DNA of 64,000 nt from an uncultured Flavobacteriaceae bacterium (GCA_947493175.1 CANLQD010000004.1:434001-498000), one strand, 5' to 3'; shown: positions 43,040 through 52,587, counted from the stretch's first letter. Translations and numbers: made by a program. Notes: a model not told the origin generated them from the letters alone.

Positions 43040-46000
43040 TTAAAAGGTAACATTGACACCCAGGGTTACTATTCGAGAAATGGGGTAGGCCCCATAGTTC
43101 ACGTTCCGTACCAGGGCCGTGTCGCCCGAACGGTTGACTTCCGGATTTCCGCGCTTGTACTCTGTAAACAAGAACGGATTCTGGATACTGGTGTAAAGAC
43201 GGGCATTTTTAAAGGCGTTGCCTATCTTATCGCCTCTTAGGGTGTAGCCTAGAGTAATGTTGCGTACCCAAAGATAATCGGCATCATCTACGGAAAGTGA
43301 ATTGGGCAGGCGGTACTTGGCCCGGCTTTGCGGGCTGGCGGTACCTGGGATTATGGCCGTGTTCGGGTCTTGTCCTGGGCGCCATCGTTCCAACTGGTTC
43401 CGGTCTACATTGAACACCCCGTCCTGATTGCCATTGTATTGTTTGGTGCCATCGAAGATCTGCTGCCCTACCGATCCGGCAAAGATCATACTAAGGTCGA
43501 GCGCCTTGTAGCGAAAGTTGTGTACCATGCCGTAGTTAAAATCAGCATTGGGGTTTCCAACAATCAAAAAGTCCTCTTGATCGCCCAGTACCCCATCGCC
43601 ATTGCCATCCTCGTATTTTAAAGATCCTTCGACAGCACCAGGGTATTTGGGTACATCGGGATCGTCTATTTCGGCCTGGGTAAACAGTCCCGTAACTTTA
43701 AAGCCACGGTACAGCCCTACCTCTTCGCCGATTTTGGTTTCGGTAAAGGCCCTGGCAATGACACCCGGTCGTATAAAACCGGCCTCTGCCGCCAGATCGA
43801 GCACCTTGCTCCTGTTTTTTGAAAAGTTGAGGTTGGCGTCCCATTGGAAATCCTTACCGCCCAAAACGTTTTTAAGGGAAAGCTCTACCTCGAAGCCCCG
43901 GTTTTGGATGCTTCCCAAATTGGAAAGGATGCTGCTAAAACCGGAAGTGGTGGGTAAGGGTAGTCCGGCAAGAAAGCCTTCTGTTTCAATATTGTAATAA
44001 TCGATTCCAAGATAAATGCGGTCGTTCAAAAGACCAAGGTCGAGCCCGAAATTTGTTTCCTTGGCTTCCTCCCATGTCAACAGGGTGTTGGGAAGCGTTG
44101 AAACCGCGCGACCAGGAGCTAAACTTCCATCAAAGATATAGTCCGGACCTGAGTTAATTTGCCCTTGCGACTGGAAATTTCCGATATTGACATTGCTTCC
44201 GCTGATACCGTATCCGCCTTCCAATTTGAACTCGGACACTACATCTTTGATACCCTCCCAAAAGGGTTCGTTGGAGATACGCCATGCAAGGGCCACGGAT
44301 GGAAAGTTGGCATATCGGGTGTCGGCGCCAAACTTGGAAGACCCATCCCGCCGTACGGTCCCCGTAACGTAATAGCGATTTTTAAACGAGTAGTCCACCC
44401 TTCCAATTAGTGATACCAGAGAATTCTGGCCCGCTTCGCCCCGGCCGGTAAAGCCCTCCGGGTCTTCCGGATCTACATTGCCGAAATTGGGGATCCGTAT
44501 GGATTCGTCGATTAGGTTTCTGGCATTGATGATGGTATTGTCGAACCGTCGGCGTTCCATAGTAAAGCCTGCCAGCACGTCAATAGTATGCGCTTCATTG
44601 AAAGTTTTGGAATAGCGCAGTGTATTTTCCCATACCCAGTTGAAGTTCGTGTTTTCCGTTATACCGGCTGTTGCTTCCCTGGTTCCTTGAGCGTTGGGCG
44701 TAAGTGCGCCACTTCCTGGAAAGTCGGAAGGTTCGAAGGTCGTGGTCCGGCGGTCGGTATATTGTACGGAGCCGAACGTTTTTGCGGTAAGGCCTTTGGC
44801 GATATCGAATTCCAAATAGGAACTTGCGAGCAATTGGTTGGTGCGGCGCAAACCGTCCCTGCCGGTGAGCAGGTATACTGGGTTTACGTTGTAAAAATCG
44901 ATTAACTCGCCCTGTGCCAAGTTGGTAAGGGTACCGTCTTCCCGAAATACAGGGGCCGACGGGTCGCTCCATCTCGATAGGGGTATGGCCGAAAAAATGT
45001 TGAAATTTTCGTTGCCCGCATCGGTTCGTCCACCGTTCGCCAGGGTTTGGGTGGGGGCCAAATTAAGGCCCGTACGGAGACGGTCCGAAATATCGATATC
45101 CATATTGGCCCGTATGCTGTAGCGCTTAAAGTTGGTGTTGATCAGCGTACCGTCCTGGTTGGTATAGTTGGAAGAAATGTTGTAACGAACGTTCTCGGTA
45201 CCTCCGTTTACCCCAATATTGTATTCGGTGATCGGTGCGCTCCTCGTAATTTCGTCGAACCAGTCGGTGCCTTCTCCCAGATCGCCCAAACCGATCAAGC
45301 GGTCCAAATCGGTTATCTCGTTTGGTTCTAAAATGCCCGTAGCTGTAAACTTGTCTTGAAAAAGTTCTATTCTAAAGCGTCGTAATTCTTCGGCGTTCAT
45401 CACGTTGGGCCGTTCAAAATCGGGAACGGTCTGAAATCCGGTGGAGGTTTCAAAGCTAATGGTCGGTTTCCCGATCTTGCCCCGTTTTGTGGTAATCACG
45501 ATTACCCCATTGGATGCCCGGGAACCGTAAATTGCCTTTGCGGACGCGTCCTTTAAGACACTAATGGATTCAACGGATGCGGGATCAATGGAACTGAGTA
45601 CAAAATTATCGCGCTGGCTGTTTAGGTTTCCCAGCGGAACCCCGTCCAGTACATATAATGGGGCGTTGTTGCCACCCGTTGATGCAATACCCCTTATCAA
45701 TACCTCGGGTCCACTACCGGGCGCGCCGTTCTGTCGCAGTTGTACCCCGGAAACCTGTCCGGACAAGGAGCTTTCTACGGAGTTGATGGGCAGTTTGGCA
45801 ATGTCCTCGTTTTGGACCGTGGAAACGGCACCGATTAGGTCCTCCCTTTTTCGGGAACCATACCCGATGATGACGACCTCTTCTAGGTTGGAGGCGGATT
45901 CCTTTAATTGTACTATGATTTCCGTTTGGTCACCCACCGTAACTTCTTGGGTGGCAAAACCAATATAGGATATAACTAAAACAGGATCTTGCGTGGTCAG

Positions 46001-46543
46001 GGTCAAGGAGAAATTGCCATCAAAATCGGCGTTAACGCCATTCACCGTGCCTTTTTCAACAATGTTCGCTCCCGAAAGCGGTACTCCCTCTTTATCGGTT
46101 ACGGTACCGGTAATAAGCTGCTCTTGCGTAACGGTAACCATTGTTGAAATATCGAGGCTGACATTTTTTGGCTTTTCCTTTTCGACTTTTTTTAATAAAA
46201 TCTTTCGGTCGTCGATTTCAAATGCCGTGTCGACGTCTTGGAAGAGCAGATTCAGGATATCGCCGACCGTACTTTTTGATATTCTTATAAAGACCTTTCG
46301 TTCCAAATCAACGGCCTTGGTATTGAATATAAAGCGAAATTCGGTCCTTTCCTCGATTTCGTCTATAACCTCTGCCACCGTTACGTTATTCATGTTCAAC
46401 GATATTTTGGTACGCTGACCGTAGGTTGAATTTGCTTGCAGAGCAAAAGACATGAAAATTAGAACTAGAAAGGAGATTTTCATTTTCCAATCAAAATTGA
46501 AGTCCAGGGTACCACCGGTACCGGACTCTTGTTGTTTTTTCAT
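43040..46543 (-). CDS. SusC/RagA-family TonB-linked outer membrane protein with STN domain (first pair)
   Basis: A 1167-residue SusC. After a long N-terminal signal region (about 1-42) comes an STN/secretin-TonB short domain (about 50-115: NMNNVTVAEVIDEIEERTEF), then a carboxypeptidase-regulatory domain (about 143-215: GTVTDKEGVPLSGANIVEKG), the plug (about 235-350: SISVLKDASAKAIYGSRASNGV) and the barrel, ending TLGVNVTF. The STN domain is the part that signals to a FecR anti-sigma factor, which lies upstream. It imports oligosaccharide with its SusD partner. Confidence 0.95.
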   Translation of the reverse strand: MKKQQESGTGGTLDFNFDWKMKISFLVLIFMSFALQANSTYGQRTKISLNMNNVTVAEVIDEIEERTEFRFIFNTKAVDLERKVFIRISKSTVGDILNLLFQDVDTAFEIDDRKILLKKVEKEKPKNVSLDISTMVTVTQEQLITGTVTDKEGVPLSGANIVEKGTVNGVNADFDGNFSLTLTTQDPVLVISYIGFATQEVTVGDQTEIIVQLKESASNLEEVVIIGYGSRKREDLIGAVSTVQNEDIAKLPINSVESSLSGQVSGVQLRQNGAPGSGPEVLIRGIASTGGNNAPLYVLDGVPLGNLNSQRDNFVLSSIDPASVESISVLKDASAKAIYGSRASNGVIVITTKRGKIGKPTISFETSTGFQTVPDFERPNVMNAEELRRFRIELFQDKFTATGILEPNEITDLDRLIGLGDLGEGTDWFDEITRSAPITEYNIGVNGGTENVRYNISSNYTNQDGTLINTNFKRYSIRANMDIDISDRLRTGLNLAPTQTLANGGRTDAGNENFNIFSAIPLSRWSDPSAPVFREDGTLTNLAQGELIDFYNVNPVYLLTGRDGLRRTNQLLASSYLEFDIAKGLTAKTFGSVQYTDRRTTTFEPSDFPGSGALTPNAQGTREATAGITENTNFNWVWENTLRYSKTFNEAHTIDVLAGFTMERRRFDNTIINARNLIDESIRIPNFGNVDPEDPEGFTGRGEAGQNSLVSLIGRVDYSFKNRYYVTGTVRRDGSSKFGADTRYANFPSVALAWRISNEPFWEGIKDVVSEFKLEGGYGISGSNVNIGNFQSQGQINSGPDYIFDGSLAPGRAVSTLPNTLLTWEEAKETNFGLDLGLLNDRIYLGIDYYNIETEGFLAGLPLPTTSGFSSILSNLGSIQNRGFEVELSLKNVLGGKDFQWDANLNFSKNRSKVLDLAAEAGFIRPGVIARAFTETKIGEEVGLYRGFKVTGLFTQAEIDDPDVPKYPGAVEGSLKYEDGNGDGVLGDQEDFLIVGNPNADFNYGMVHNFRYKALDLSMIFAGSVGQQIFDGTKQYNGNQDGVFNVDRNQLERWRPGQDPNTAIIPGTASPQSRAKYRLPNSLSVDDADYLWVRNITLGYTLRGDKIGNAFKNARLYTSIQNPFLFTEYKRGNPEVNRSGDTALVRNVNYGAYPISRIVTLGVNVTF

Positions 46544-46595
46544 AATTTTGGATTTTGCTAGTGATTACTCGTTTTTGGTGTGGTCACTTGATTTA

Positions 46596-46629
46596 AAAAT
46601 CGGGAAATGTGCCAGCATTTTCCGATTTT
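46596..46629 (-). terminator. Strong hairpin between fecR and susC (terminator/attenuator)
   Basis: AAAATCGGGAAATG (46596-46609) pairs with CATTTTCCGATTTT (46616-46629), 14 bp with one G-T pair and a 6-base loop, then a T-rich tail on the minus strand. It would stop transcription from fecR before susC. Confidence 0.82.
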
Positions 46630-46692
46630 CCCTTTCTTGCAAAAGGTAGTTCAAGTAGCCTTGACAATCTGTCAATTCATAGGCACGCTCGT

Positions 46693-47835
46693 TTAGTTTA
46701 TGATTATTTTGTTATCTATAATGGTATATTCTATGCGATATACCTTATTGAAGTAGCCCAATACTTCCTCAATGGTATCATTGTCGGTCTCCAACGTGGC
46801 CGTAAAGGTCTCCTTGGCCAATTCCTCATTGCTATTAAAGATTTCTACATTGTACATCCGTTCCAATTTGAGGATGATGTTTCCAAAGGTTTCGTTACGG
46901 AAGACCACACTCCCGTTGATCCAGGCGATGTAGGAAGCGGTATTTACCTGTTTGGTACTTATTTGGTGGTCCGTTTTGTTATACGCTGCCTTGAACCCGG
47001 GGTCGAGTATGACGGCTTGCGTGGAGTCGGTCGGTGTCGAGAGGGATACCAGCCCCTCCAAGAGTACGACTTCCGTATCGGTTTCTTCGGGATAATTGGA
47101 TAGGTTAAAGGAAGTGCCCAACACGGCTACCTCCAATGATTCCGACTGTACGGTGAAGGGATGTTGTGCATCGTGCGCTACCTCAAAGTATGCCTCCCCA
47201 TCGAGAAAAACGGCTCTCTTTTCCCCGGGCACAAAAGCTATCGGATACTTCAGTGAACTTCCCGAGTTTAGGAATACCTGCGTACCATCTGAAAGTTGTA
47301 CCGTAAAATGTTTGCCAAAAGGCACTTTAAGTGTACTGTAGACCAAGTTGTTTTTTGAGTTTTGATCATGATAGATAAGCGTATCTCCTTTTTGGGTCCC
47401 GATCACCTTACCTGAGGCATCGGTAACATTTGAAACGCCGTCTTCAGAAATGATTTTAACGGTTTCACCTTCCAATTGCAAGGTCACATCGTCTTCTTTG
47501 GGAACTACATGCGGTTGAAGGCCAAAAAAGCCGTTGCTTAGAAAATAACCGATACCAAGGAATAGCAAAGAAATAGCCGCATATTTGAATATGGGACTTT
47601 TCTTGAAGCGGTAGCGTATGCTTTTCTCTTTTCGTATTTCTTGTAGGAGGCGTTCTTTGATTTGATCTTTTTCCGGGTCGTTCATGGCTAGTTCTATCGC
47701 AAAATGGGTCTTGACGTAGTCTTTGAACGACTCTTGATTTTCAGGTTTTTGAATCCATTCGTGAAGGATATCCAAATCCTGGGTATCTGCCGATTTGTTC
47801 AAAAACTTGATAAGTTCTTTTTCTACTTTCAACAC
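46693..47835 (-). CDS. FecR-family anti-sigma factor
   Basis: A 380-residue FecR. The N-terminal cytosolic part (about 1-80) binds the sigma factor, one transmembrane helix lies at about 87-105 (FKYAAISLLFLGIGYFL), then the periplasmic FecR domain (VPFGKHFTVQLSDGTQVFLNSGS, YFEVAHDAQHPFTVQ) and the C-terminal STN-like domain (GSVVFRNETFGNIILKLER). The start is GTG (47833-47835), with TTG the next codon. It should receive the signal from the STN domain of the SusC downstream and release the sigma factor encoded on the other strand. Confidence 0.92.
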   Translation of the reverse strand: MLKVEKELIKFLNKSADTQDLDILHEWIQKPENQESFKDYVKTHFAIELAMNDPEKDQIKERLLQEIRKEKSIRYRFKKSPIFKYAAISLLFLGIGYFLSNGFFGLQPHVVPKEDDVTLQLEGETVKIISEDGVSNVTDASGKVIGTQKGDTLIYHDQNSKNNLVYSTLKVPFGKHFTVQLSDGTQVFLNSGSSLKYPIAFVPGEKRAVFLDGEAYFEVAHDAQHPFTVQSESLEVAVLGTSFNLSNYPEETDTEVVLLEGLVSLSTPTDSTQAVILDPGFKAAYNKTDHQISTKQVNTASYIAWINGSVVFRNETFGNIILKLERMYNVEIFNSNEELAKETFTATLETDNDTIEEVLGYFNKVYRIEYTIIDNKIIIN

Positions 47836-47928
47836 TGTTAGTTTTAAAGCCTATATATGTGTATTACAAGGCTAATTGACAATACCCTAACTTTCAGGTT
47901 ATTTTTTTTTCATATTCCTATTATATTT

Positions 47929-47944
47929 ACCATAGATTTATGGT
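47929..47944. promoter_or_regulatory. 6-bp inverted repeat between divergent fecR and ECF sigma genes
   Basis: ACCATA-GATT-TATGGT lies 14 bp before the sigma factor start codon. It may be an operator or a chance palindrome; an AT-rich region with a TATATTTA stretch precedes it. Confidence 0.35.
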
Positions 47945-47958
47945 ATCGATAGCACTCT

Positions 47959-48564
47959 ATGGATTTTAGGGATAACAATATTCTGGTAGCACATCTGAAA
48001 AAAGGGGATGAAAAAGCTTTTCTTTTCTTGGTAGATACGCACCATCGCAGGTTGAATGCCTATGCCGTTTCCTTAATTGGCGATAAGGCGATGGCACAGG
48101 ATATTGTGCAGAACGTTTTTATCAAAACGTGGCAGTTTCGCAAGAAATTGAACCCTGCCTACACCATCGGCAGTTTTTTGTATAAGTCGGTTTACAACGA
48201 GTTTGTGAACAAGTATCAGAAAGACAAGTCGATGATGCTCTTGCAACAAAAATATTTGGAATCTTTGGAAACGGTAGTAGAAACCACTGATGAATCGGCC
48301 TTGAGCCGAATGATCGCTATCGTGAACCAGGAAATTCAAAATCTGCCTCCCAAATGCAAACGGGTATTCACTTTAAGTAAAAAGGAAGGCCTCACCAATG
48401 TTGAGATTTCCGAACATTTAAACGTCTCCATCAAAACGGTCGAGGCCCAGATTACCAAAGCTTTTCTTATTCTTCGCAAAAAGCTGGGCGACAAGTACGA
48501 GATGATATTGCTATTTTTGATTCATGGAAAACAGCTGCCATTTTCCAACCGCGGCTTGGGTTAA
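47959..48564 (+). CDS. ECF-family RNA polymerase sigma factor
   Basis: A 201-residue ECF sigma. Region 2 spans about residues 15-80 (EKAFLFLVDTHHRRLNAYAVSL, DIVQNVFIKTWQF); region 4 about 125-185 (LPPKCKRVFTLSKKEGLTNVEIS... SIKTVEAQITKAF). No region 3, as normal for the group. It is divergent from fecR across 123 bp, unlike the usual co-directional order sigma-fecR-susC. It should drive transcription of the first PUL genes when the SusC signals substrate. Confidence 0.92.
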   Translation: MDFRDNNILVAHLKKGDEKAFLFLVDTHHRRLNAYAVSLIGDKAMAQDIVQNVFIKTWQFRKKLNPAYTIGSFLYKSVYNEFVNKYQKDKSMMLLQQKYLESLETVVETTDESALSRMIAIVNQEIQNLPPKCKRVFTLSKKEGLTNVEISEHLNVSIKTVEAQITKAFLILRKKLGDKYEMILLFLIHGKQLPFSNRGLG

Positions 48565-48625
48565 AAGCTGATTTCAACGGAAAGGTTTTAGCTTTCGATA
48601 TTATCGAGTGGCCTTATAAAAGCCA

Positions 48626-49141
48626 TTATTCTTGCTTTTCAAAACCATAAATGGTGGTGTGCATTCCGGCAATTTTCCATTGATCATCTACTTTTTCCAT
48701 CAAACGGGTTTCGCGTTTGCGACCTCGCAAGGAATCCTGTTGCTCATAGGTGACCCAGGCTCCGTTTTCATAAAGACGAACGTCAATACTGTCTAACAAA
48801 GCAGGTACTGGCTCTGGTTCTGGATGCTTTTCAAAAAAAGCCTTGACGAATCCACTAATTTCCTCCCAACCAACGGCTTCAGTGAAGCTGTCTTCAGGGA
48901 AATCGATGTAGGTCTTTGACGTATTCGGGTGGTGCACCCATTTTTGTTGCCAACCTTCGTAGTCCCTTTCAAACGCTGCTTTTGTTTCAGCATTCAATAT
49001 TCGTAAGATTGCCTTTTTTTCTTTTTGATAGTCAACGGTGGTTTCCGCTACTTGCTCCGCCCTATTTGGCACCTCTTTTTTACAACTTGTTACCAAAAGA
49101 AATATTGATACAACCAAAACTGAAAATTCTTTATAGATCAT
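48626..49141 (-). CDS. NTF2-like (DUF4440/SnoaL type) lipoprotein
   Basis: A 171-residue protein with lipobox LLVTSC (Cys20). The mature part is an NTF2-like fold (about 45-165): ILNAETKAAFERDYEGWQQ, then WVTYEQQDSLRGRKRETRLM and WKIAGMHTTIYGFEKQE. Such folds serve as small-molecule isomerases or binding domains; no substrate can be assigned. It is convergent with the ECF sigma gene (61 bp). AT-richer than the PUL genes around it, so it may not belong to the polysaccharide system. Confidence 0.72.
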   Translation of the reverse strand: MIYKEFSVLVVSIFLLVTSCKKEVPNRAEQVAETTVDYQKEKKAILRILNAETKAAFERDYEGWQQKWVHHPNTSKTYIDFPEDSFTEAVGWEEISGFVKAFFEKHPEPEPVPALLDSIDVRLYENGAWVTYEQQDSLRGRKRETRLMEKVDDQWKIAGMHTTIYGFEKQE

Positions 49142-49372
49142 GCTTCGATTTTTTAATAGCCATAAAGCGATGAAGGTTTAAGATATCCTTTTTTTCGTGA
49201 TTAGGATACACGCTAAACTTTTTTTGGTTGTATTTACATAAGGTGTACGTTTTTATAAGATATGTAGGTAATTGGTATTGAACTCATTTCAAAAATGTTG
49301 GGCATGGGCATTCGTAGTGAAAACTACCTGCTTTGAGACATGTGCTATCTTGCTTTTTATCTGTATGATATG

Positions 49373-50287
49373 TTAATCCTTTAATCTTGTTAGCTTTAAG
49401 CTATCTTGCCAAAGCTCATTCTGCAATTGTTTATCATAAGATTGCTTTGATGATTTTTTTTCCTCGGAAATTTGAAAGTAGCTACCAGTGGTATGTTCCA
49501 GTTTTTCTTCTAAAAGCAGCCGGGCCATTGCACTGCCCGAAATTTCAGGGGTACTTATCTTTACACCGAATACTTTGAAAAGCTTCGTTGATGTTTTTAG
49601 GCTCCATCTAAGAAATGGATTTTTAACGCTGTTTAAAAGATTTGTCGCTGGTACCGCGGCAGGATCATAGGCATTTACGGTGATATCCTTTTCGGCTAGA
49701 AGTTCGGCCAACTTATACGAGAACATGAGGTTGCATAGCTTTGATGTCGAATAACGCTGCATTCCCGACATTTCCTTTTCGCTTTGAGGATTAGCCAATT
49801 TTTTCGCTCCCAAAAAAATAGGTTTATTATATTTTCCTTCCAACGTCTCAGGGTCATGGGTTCCACTGCTCACCACGATGATCCGTCCGGGTGACTCAAA
49901 TTGCTTTAATAGTAGGTTGGTAAGTAGAAAAGGGCCTAAGTGATTGGTGCCGAAGGTAATCTCATAATTGTCTTTTGTATATTCTAGGCCATTCATAATT
50001 TGCATTCCCGCATTGTTGATAAGCCCGTGTAAGGGCGGGAGATTGGATTTTGCAAACTTTTCTACGAATTCATGGATGGATTCAAAGGAGGCAAGATCTA
50101 AAACACAAACCGAGATGTTTTTATTTCCAGTAGCATCAATAATCTCTTTTTTCGCTCGATTTCCTTTATTCATATCACGACATGCCATAAGAATATGCCA
50201 ATCACCATCTTGTTTCGCGATATGTTTAGCGCATTCAAATCCCAGTCCTGAGTTGGCTCCCGTAATAATTACTGTTTTTTTATTCAT
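49373..50287 (-). CDS. Short-chain dehydrogenase/reductase
   Basis: A 304-residue classical SDR. Nucleotide-binding motif TGANSGLG (9-16), NNAG in the LHGLINNAG block, and the catalytic Tyr and Lys in YSTSK. It is longer than the core SDR fold and resembles protochlorophyllide-reductase-like/retinol-dehydrogenase-type SDRs in bacteria. NAD(P)H-linked reduction of an unknown carbonyl. On the minus strand next to a Crp-family gene (70 bp), which may regulate it. Confidence 0.9.
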   Translation of the reverse strand: MNKKTVIITGANSGLGFECAKHIAKQDGDWHILMACRDMNKGNRAKKEIIDATGNKNISVCVLDLASFESIHEFVEKFAKSNLPPLHGLINNAGMQIMNGLEYTKDNYEITFGTNHLGPFLLTNLLLKQFESPGRIIVVSSGTHDPETLEGKYNKPIFLGAKKLANPQSEKEMSGMQRYSTSKLCNLMFSYKLAELLAEKDITVNAYDPAAVPATNLLNSVKNPFLRWSLKTSTKLFKVFGVKISTPEISGSAMARLLLEEKLEHTTGSYFQISEEKKSSKQSYDKQLQNELWQDSLKLTRLKD

Positions 50288-50357
50288 TTGATTGGAATTA
50301 ACTTCTTGACAAAAAAATGACTTAGAAAAATCAATTCCTTTTACAAATGATAAAAAA

Positions 50358-50918
50358 TCACTGTCCTCTTACCCTACTCAACGTTACCTGAGTGATTCCT
50401 AGATACGATGCAATCTGTCCTAATGAGGCACGTCGCAACAAATCGGGCTTGTTGCTTACCAATTCATCATACCTTTCCTTTGCGGTCTGGAACTGAATGG
50501 CGTATAGTCTTTCTTGCAAGGATAAAAAAGCCGAAATAGCTAGGATTCTTCCTGCTTTTTCCAAATTGTGGTATTTTGTGTATAATCGCTCTAACGAGCT
50601 ATGGGAAATGGCGGTAAGCTTACAAGGCTCCAAGGTTTCTATAATTTTTTTACTCGGCAATCTTGAAAAGAAGCTATCAATTCCCCCAATTAAGTTTTGT
50701 TCAGTTGCAAAGTAATCGGTGACATCTTTGCCGTCCCGATAGTAAAAGAGGCGTAGAAGCCCCTGGTCGACAAAATAGAGGTAATTGCAGACTTGCCCTT
50801 GGTCTAGTACTATTTGGTTCTTTTTATATTCAAAAACCTTTAAAGAAGCCATTAAATCTTGTTTGCAATCGCTTGAGAGTGATGAAACAGTGTCTAATAG
50901 ATTGATAAAACCATTCAA
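50358..50918 (-). CDS. Crp/Fnr-family transcriptional regulator
   Basis: A 186-residue protein. The N-terminal cyclic-nucleotide-binding-like beta-barrel (about 25-120: VLDQGQVCNYLYFVDQGLLRLFYY) precedes a helix-turn-helix (about 165-186: LGQIASYLGITQVTLSRVRG). The usual effector-binding RS/RE motif is not obvious, as in most Bacteroidota members. Most likely the start is TTG at 50916-50918; no in-frame ATG is close. It probably regulates the adjacent SDR gene, downstream on the same strand. Confidence 0.87.
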   Translation of the reverse strand: MNGFINLLDTVSSLSSDCKQDLMASLKVFEYKKNQIVLDQGQVCNYLYFVDQGLLRLFYYRDGKDVTDYFATEQNLIGGIDSFFSRLPSKKIIETLEPCKLTAISHSSLERLYTKYHNLEKAGRILAISAFLSLQERLYAIQFQTAKERYDELVSNKPDLLRRASLGQIASYLGITQVTLSRVRGQ

Positions 50919-51373
50919 AATAATTCATTTAGTTATGAGCGGATAAGGTGCTATCTAGTTCACAATAAATATATCTCTATTTTGCAAACAGCGCTAATCG
51001 AACGTGTTTTAATCTTTTTTGTCCAAAGTATTAGAACCGGTTTAAATTTTGTCAATTATTTTCTAATGTCCCTTTTTCCGTTCTTCTTCGTTGAAATTTG
51101 ATATCATAGCTTATGCCATGCTCTAAAATTTTGCCTAAAAGGCCAGAAATGACCTATTACAACTCTAATCACAAAAATCTAAACAAGCCTTTGACACAAC
51201 CTAGGAGATGGTAGATTTGAATCAATTCTTGTTTTTAGGGTCTGGATACTCCCCAATTATTCTTTGAACCATATGTTAAACTGTACAAGAAGAAATGGGA
51301 GCGCACTTCGATAGCTGCATATTTTTCAAAATTTTTTTCGGTTGAGCAGACTTTTGTCAAAAGCATGGGATGC
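50919..51373. other. Intergenic stretch, no gene seen
   Basis: 455 bp between the Crp-family gene and the 3' end of the lyase gene. AT-rich, with short frames on both strands that show no domain or signal. No promoter element close to TAnnTTTG and no T-run hairpin is evident. It marks the border between the non-PUL insert and the second polysaccharide unit. Confidence 0.5.
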
Positions 51374-52534
51374 TTACTCCACCCAAAGCAACGGATAACG
51401 AATGGGCATGTTCCTAAGCACTTCTGGCGTATCAAAGTCTGCTTTCAAGGAACTCCATAGTGCTAAATACTCTTCATTTTCAAAAGCGAGCCCACCAAAA
51501 AGTAGGTATGGGTGGCGAACGGGCCATTCATCCCAGTGCATCACATCTTTTTCAAAAGGCCAGCTGTTTTTGCTCTTGGTATAGGGGTATAGAAAGGTGA
51601 TGCCCTTGCCTATGTTTTTACCGTCTTTCGTGGAAAAGTCAAACAATGAGTCTTCTGAGGTAGAGGCAACTTGGCACAAGGCGACCATAGCGTCTAAGGT
51701 AAACAGCGAATAGCCGTAGGGCTTGGTGCGCTTTATTTCTAGAGGGAAGGAACCATCGACCGCCAGTTGATCGGGGAGTAAAACTTCTTTGTAGAAGGCA
51801 CGCATTGCCTGCAACTGTTTTTTATTTTCGACCAGTTCTGCGAATACCGCCACTTGCAAGGCCCAACAAATACTGTGGTTGTTGCCATTGTTGCGCTCGG
51901 CAATGCCGTAAGGATGTGTGGTTATCCAACGGAGGTAATCGCTGAACCATTTTTTGATTTGGGCCATTTCCAAGGGTAACAGCACCCCCGATGGCTCGAT
52001 GGCCCGTATGGCTTTGGCGACTTCCATCAAATGAATGGTGTCGATAATGCCGATACCTCGACCAGTAACCTTGCCCTTTATTGCCTGGGCGTATAGGAGA
52101 TGTGGACTCATCATGGTTTCCGCATTTAGGAACCAAGCTCTTAGATGCGGCAGCAATTGTTCTGCAAAGTGTGGATTTTCGGTTACGATATAAGCCGATG
52201 CAAAGGCACCCGAAATCTGACTGAACCGAATCATCGCTTCTCGATGCGCGGTGAAATTGTTGGGATTGGTCACCCCATCCTTCCGAATGTAAGGCCCATC
52301 AGGATTTGCAGAATCGGGCCACCAATAGTCGCCTTCGGAATAGAAATCGTTCTTGCCCCCCGCACTGCGTTCGCAGGTTGAATTCGTTACCGTAATGGCT
52401 TTAAGGTCGGTATACCTACTGGCCCATTTCAACACCCTTTCTTTCTCCACTTCAAAAATAGGATGGTCGACCGTAGATTGGGAATCCATCTTGGCCACGA
52501 AGCCCATTATTACGAATACGATACGGTACCTCAT
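51374..52534 (-). CDS. Alginate-lyase-fold polysaccharide lyase (PL38/PL5-like)
   Basis: A 386-residue protein with an (alpha/alpha) barrel of the alginate_lyase superfamily. The catalytic region NNGNNHSICWALQVAVF (215-231; N219, H220) matches the NNH motif of PL5/PL38-type lyases, and KRTKPYGYSLFTLDAM supplies a Tyr that may act as the acid. WWPDSANPDGPYIRKDG is another conserved block. PL38 members act on glucuronan or polymannuronate; here the substrate is probably a uronic acid-rich polymer. The N-terminal signal is weak (MRYRIVFVIMGFVAKM, then DSQ). It is separated from the GH2 gene by a terminator. Confidence 0.82.
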   Translation of the reverse strand: MRYRIVFVIMGFVAKMDSQSTVDHPIFEVEKERVLKWASRYTDLKAITVTNSTCERSAGGKNDFYSEGDYWWPDSANPDGPYIRKDGVTNPNNFTAHREAMIRFSQISGAFASAYIVTENPHFAEQLLPHLRAWFLNAETMMSPHLLYAQAIKGKVTGRGIGIIDTIHLMEVAKAIRAIEPSGVLLPLEMAQIKKWFSDYLRWITTHPYGIAERNNGNNHSICWALQVAVFAELVENKKQLQAMRAFYKEVLLPDQLAVDGSFPLEIKRTKPYGYSLFTLDAMVALCQVASTSEDSLFDFSTKDGKNIGKGITFLYPYTKSKNSWPFEKDVMHWDEWPVRHPYLLFGGLAFENEEYLALWSSLKADFDTPEVLRNMPIRYPLLWVE

Positions 52535-52555
52535 GCTTTAGCGATTTGTTAAAAA

Positions 52556-52587
52556 GTGCTATGGCCCATAAGGGATGGCCATAGCAC
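52556..52587 (-). terminator. Terminator after the GH2 gene
   Basis: GTGCTATGGCC (52556-52566) and GGCCATAGCAC (52577-52587) form a perfect 11-bp stem with a 10-base loop; on the minus strand it is followed by TTTTT. It separates the susCD-GH88-GH2 unit from the lyase gene. Confidence 0.9.
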
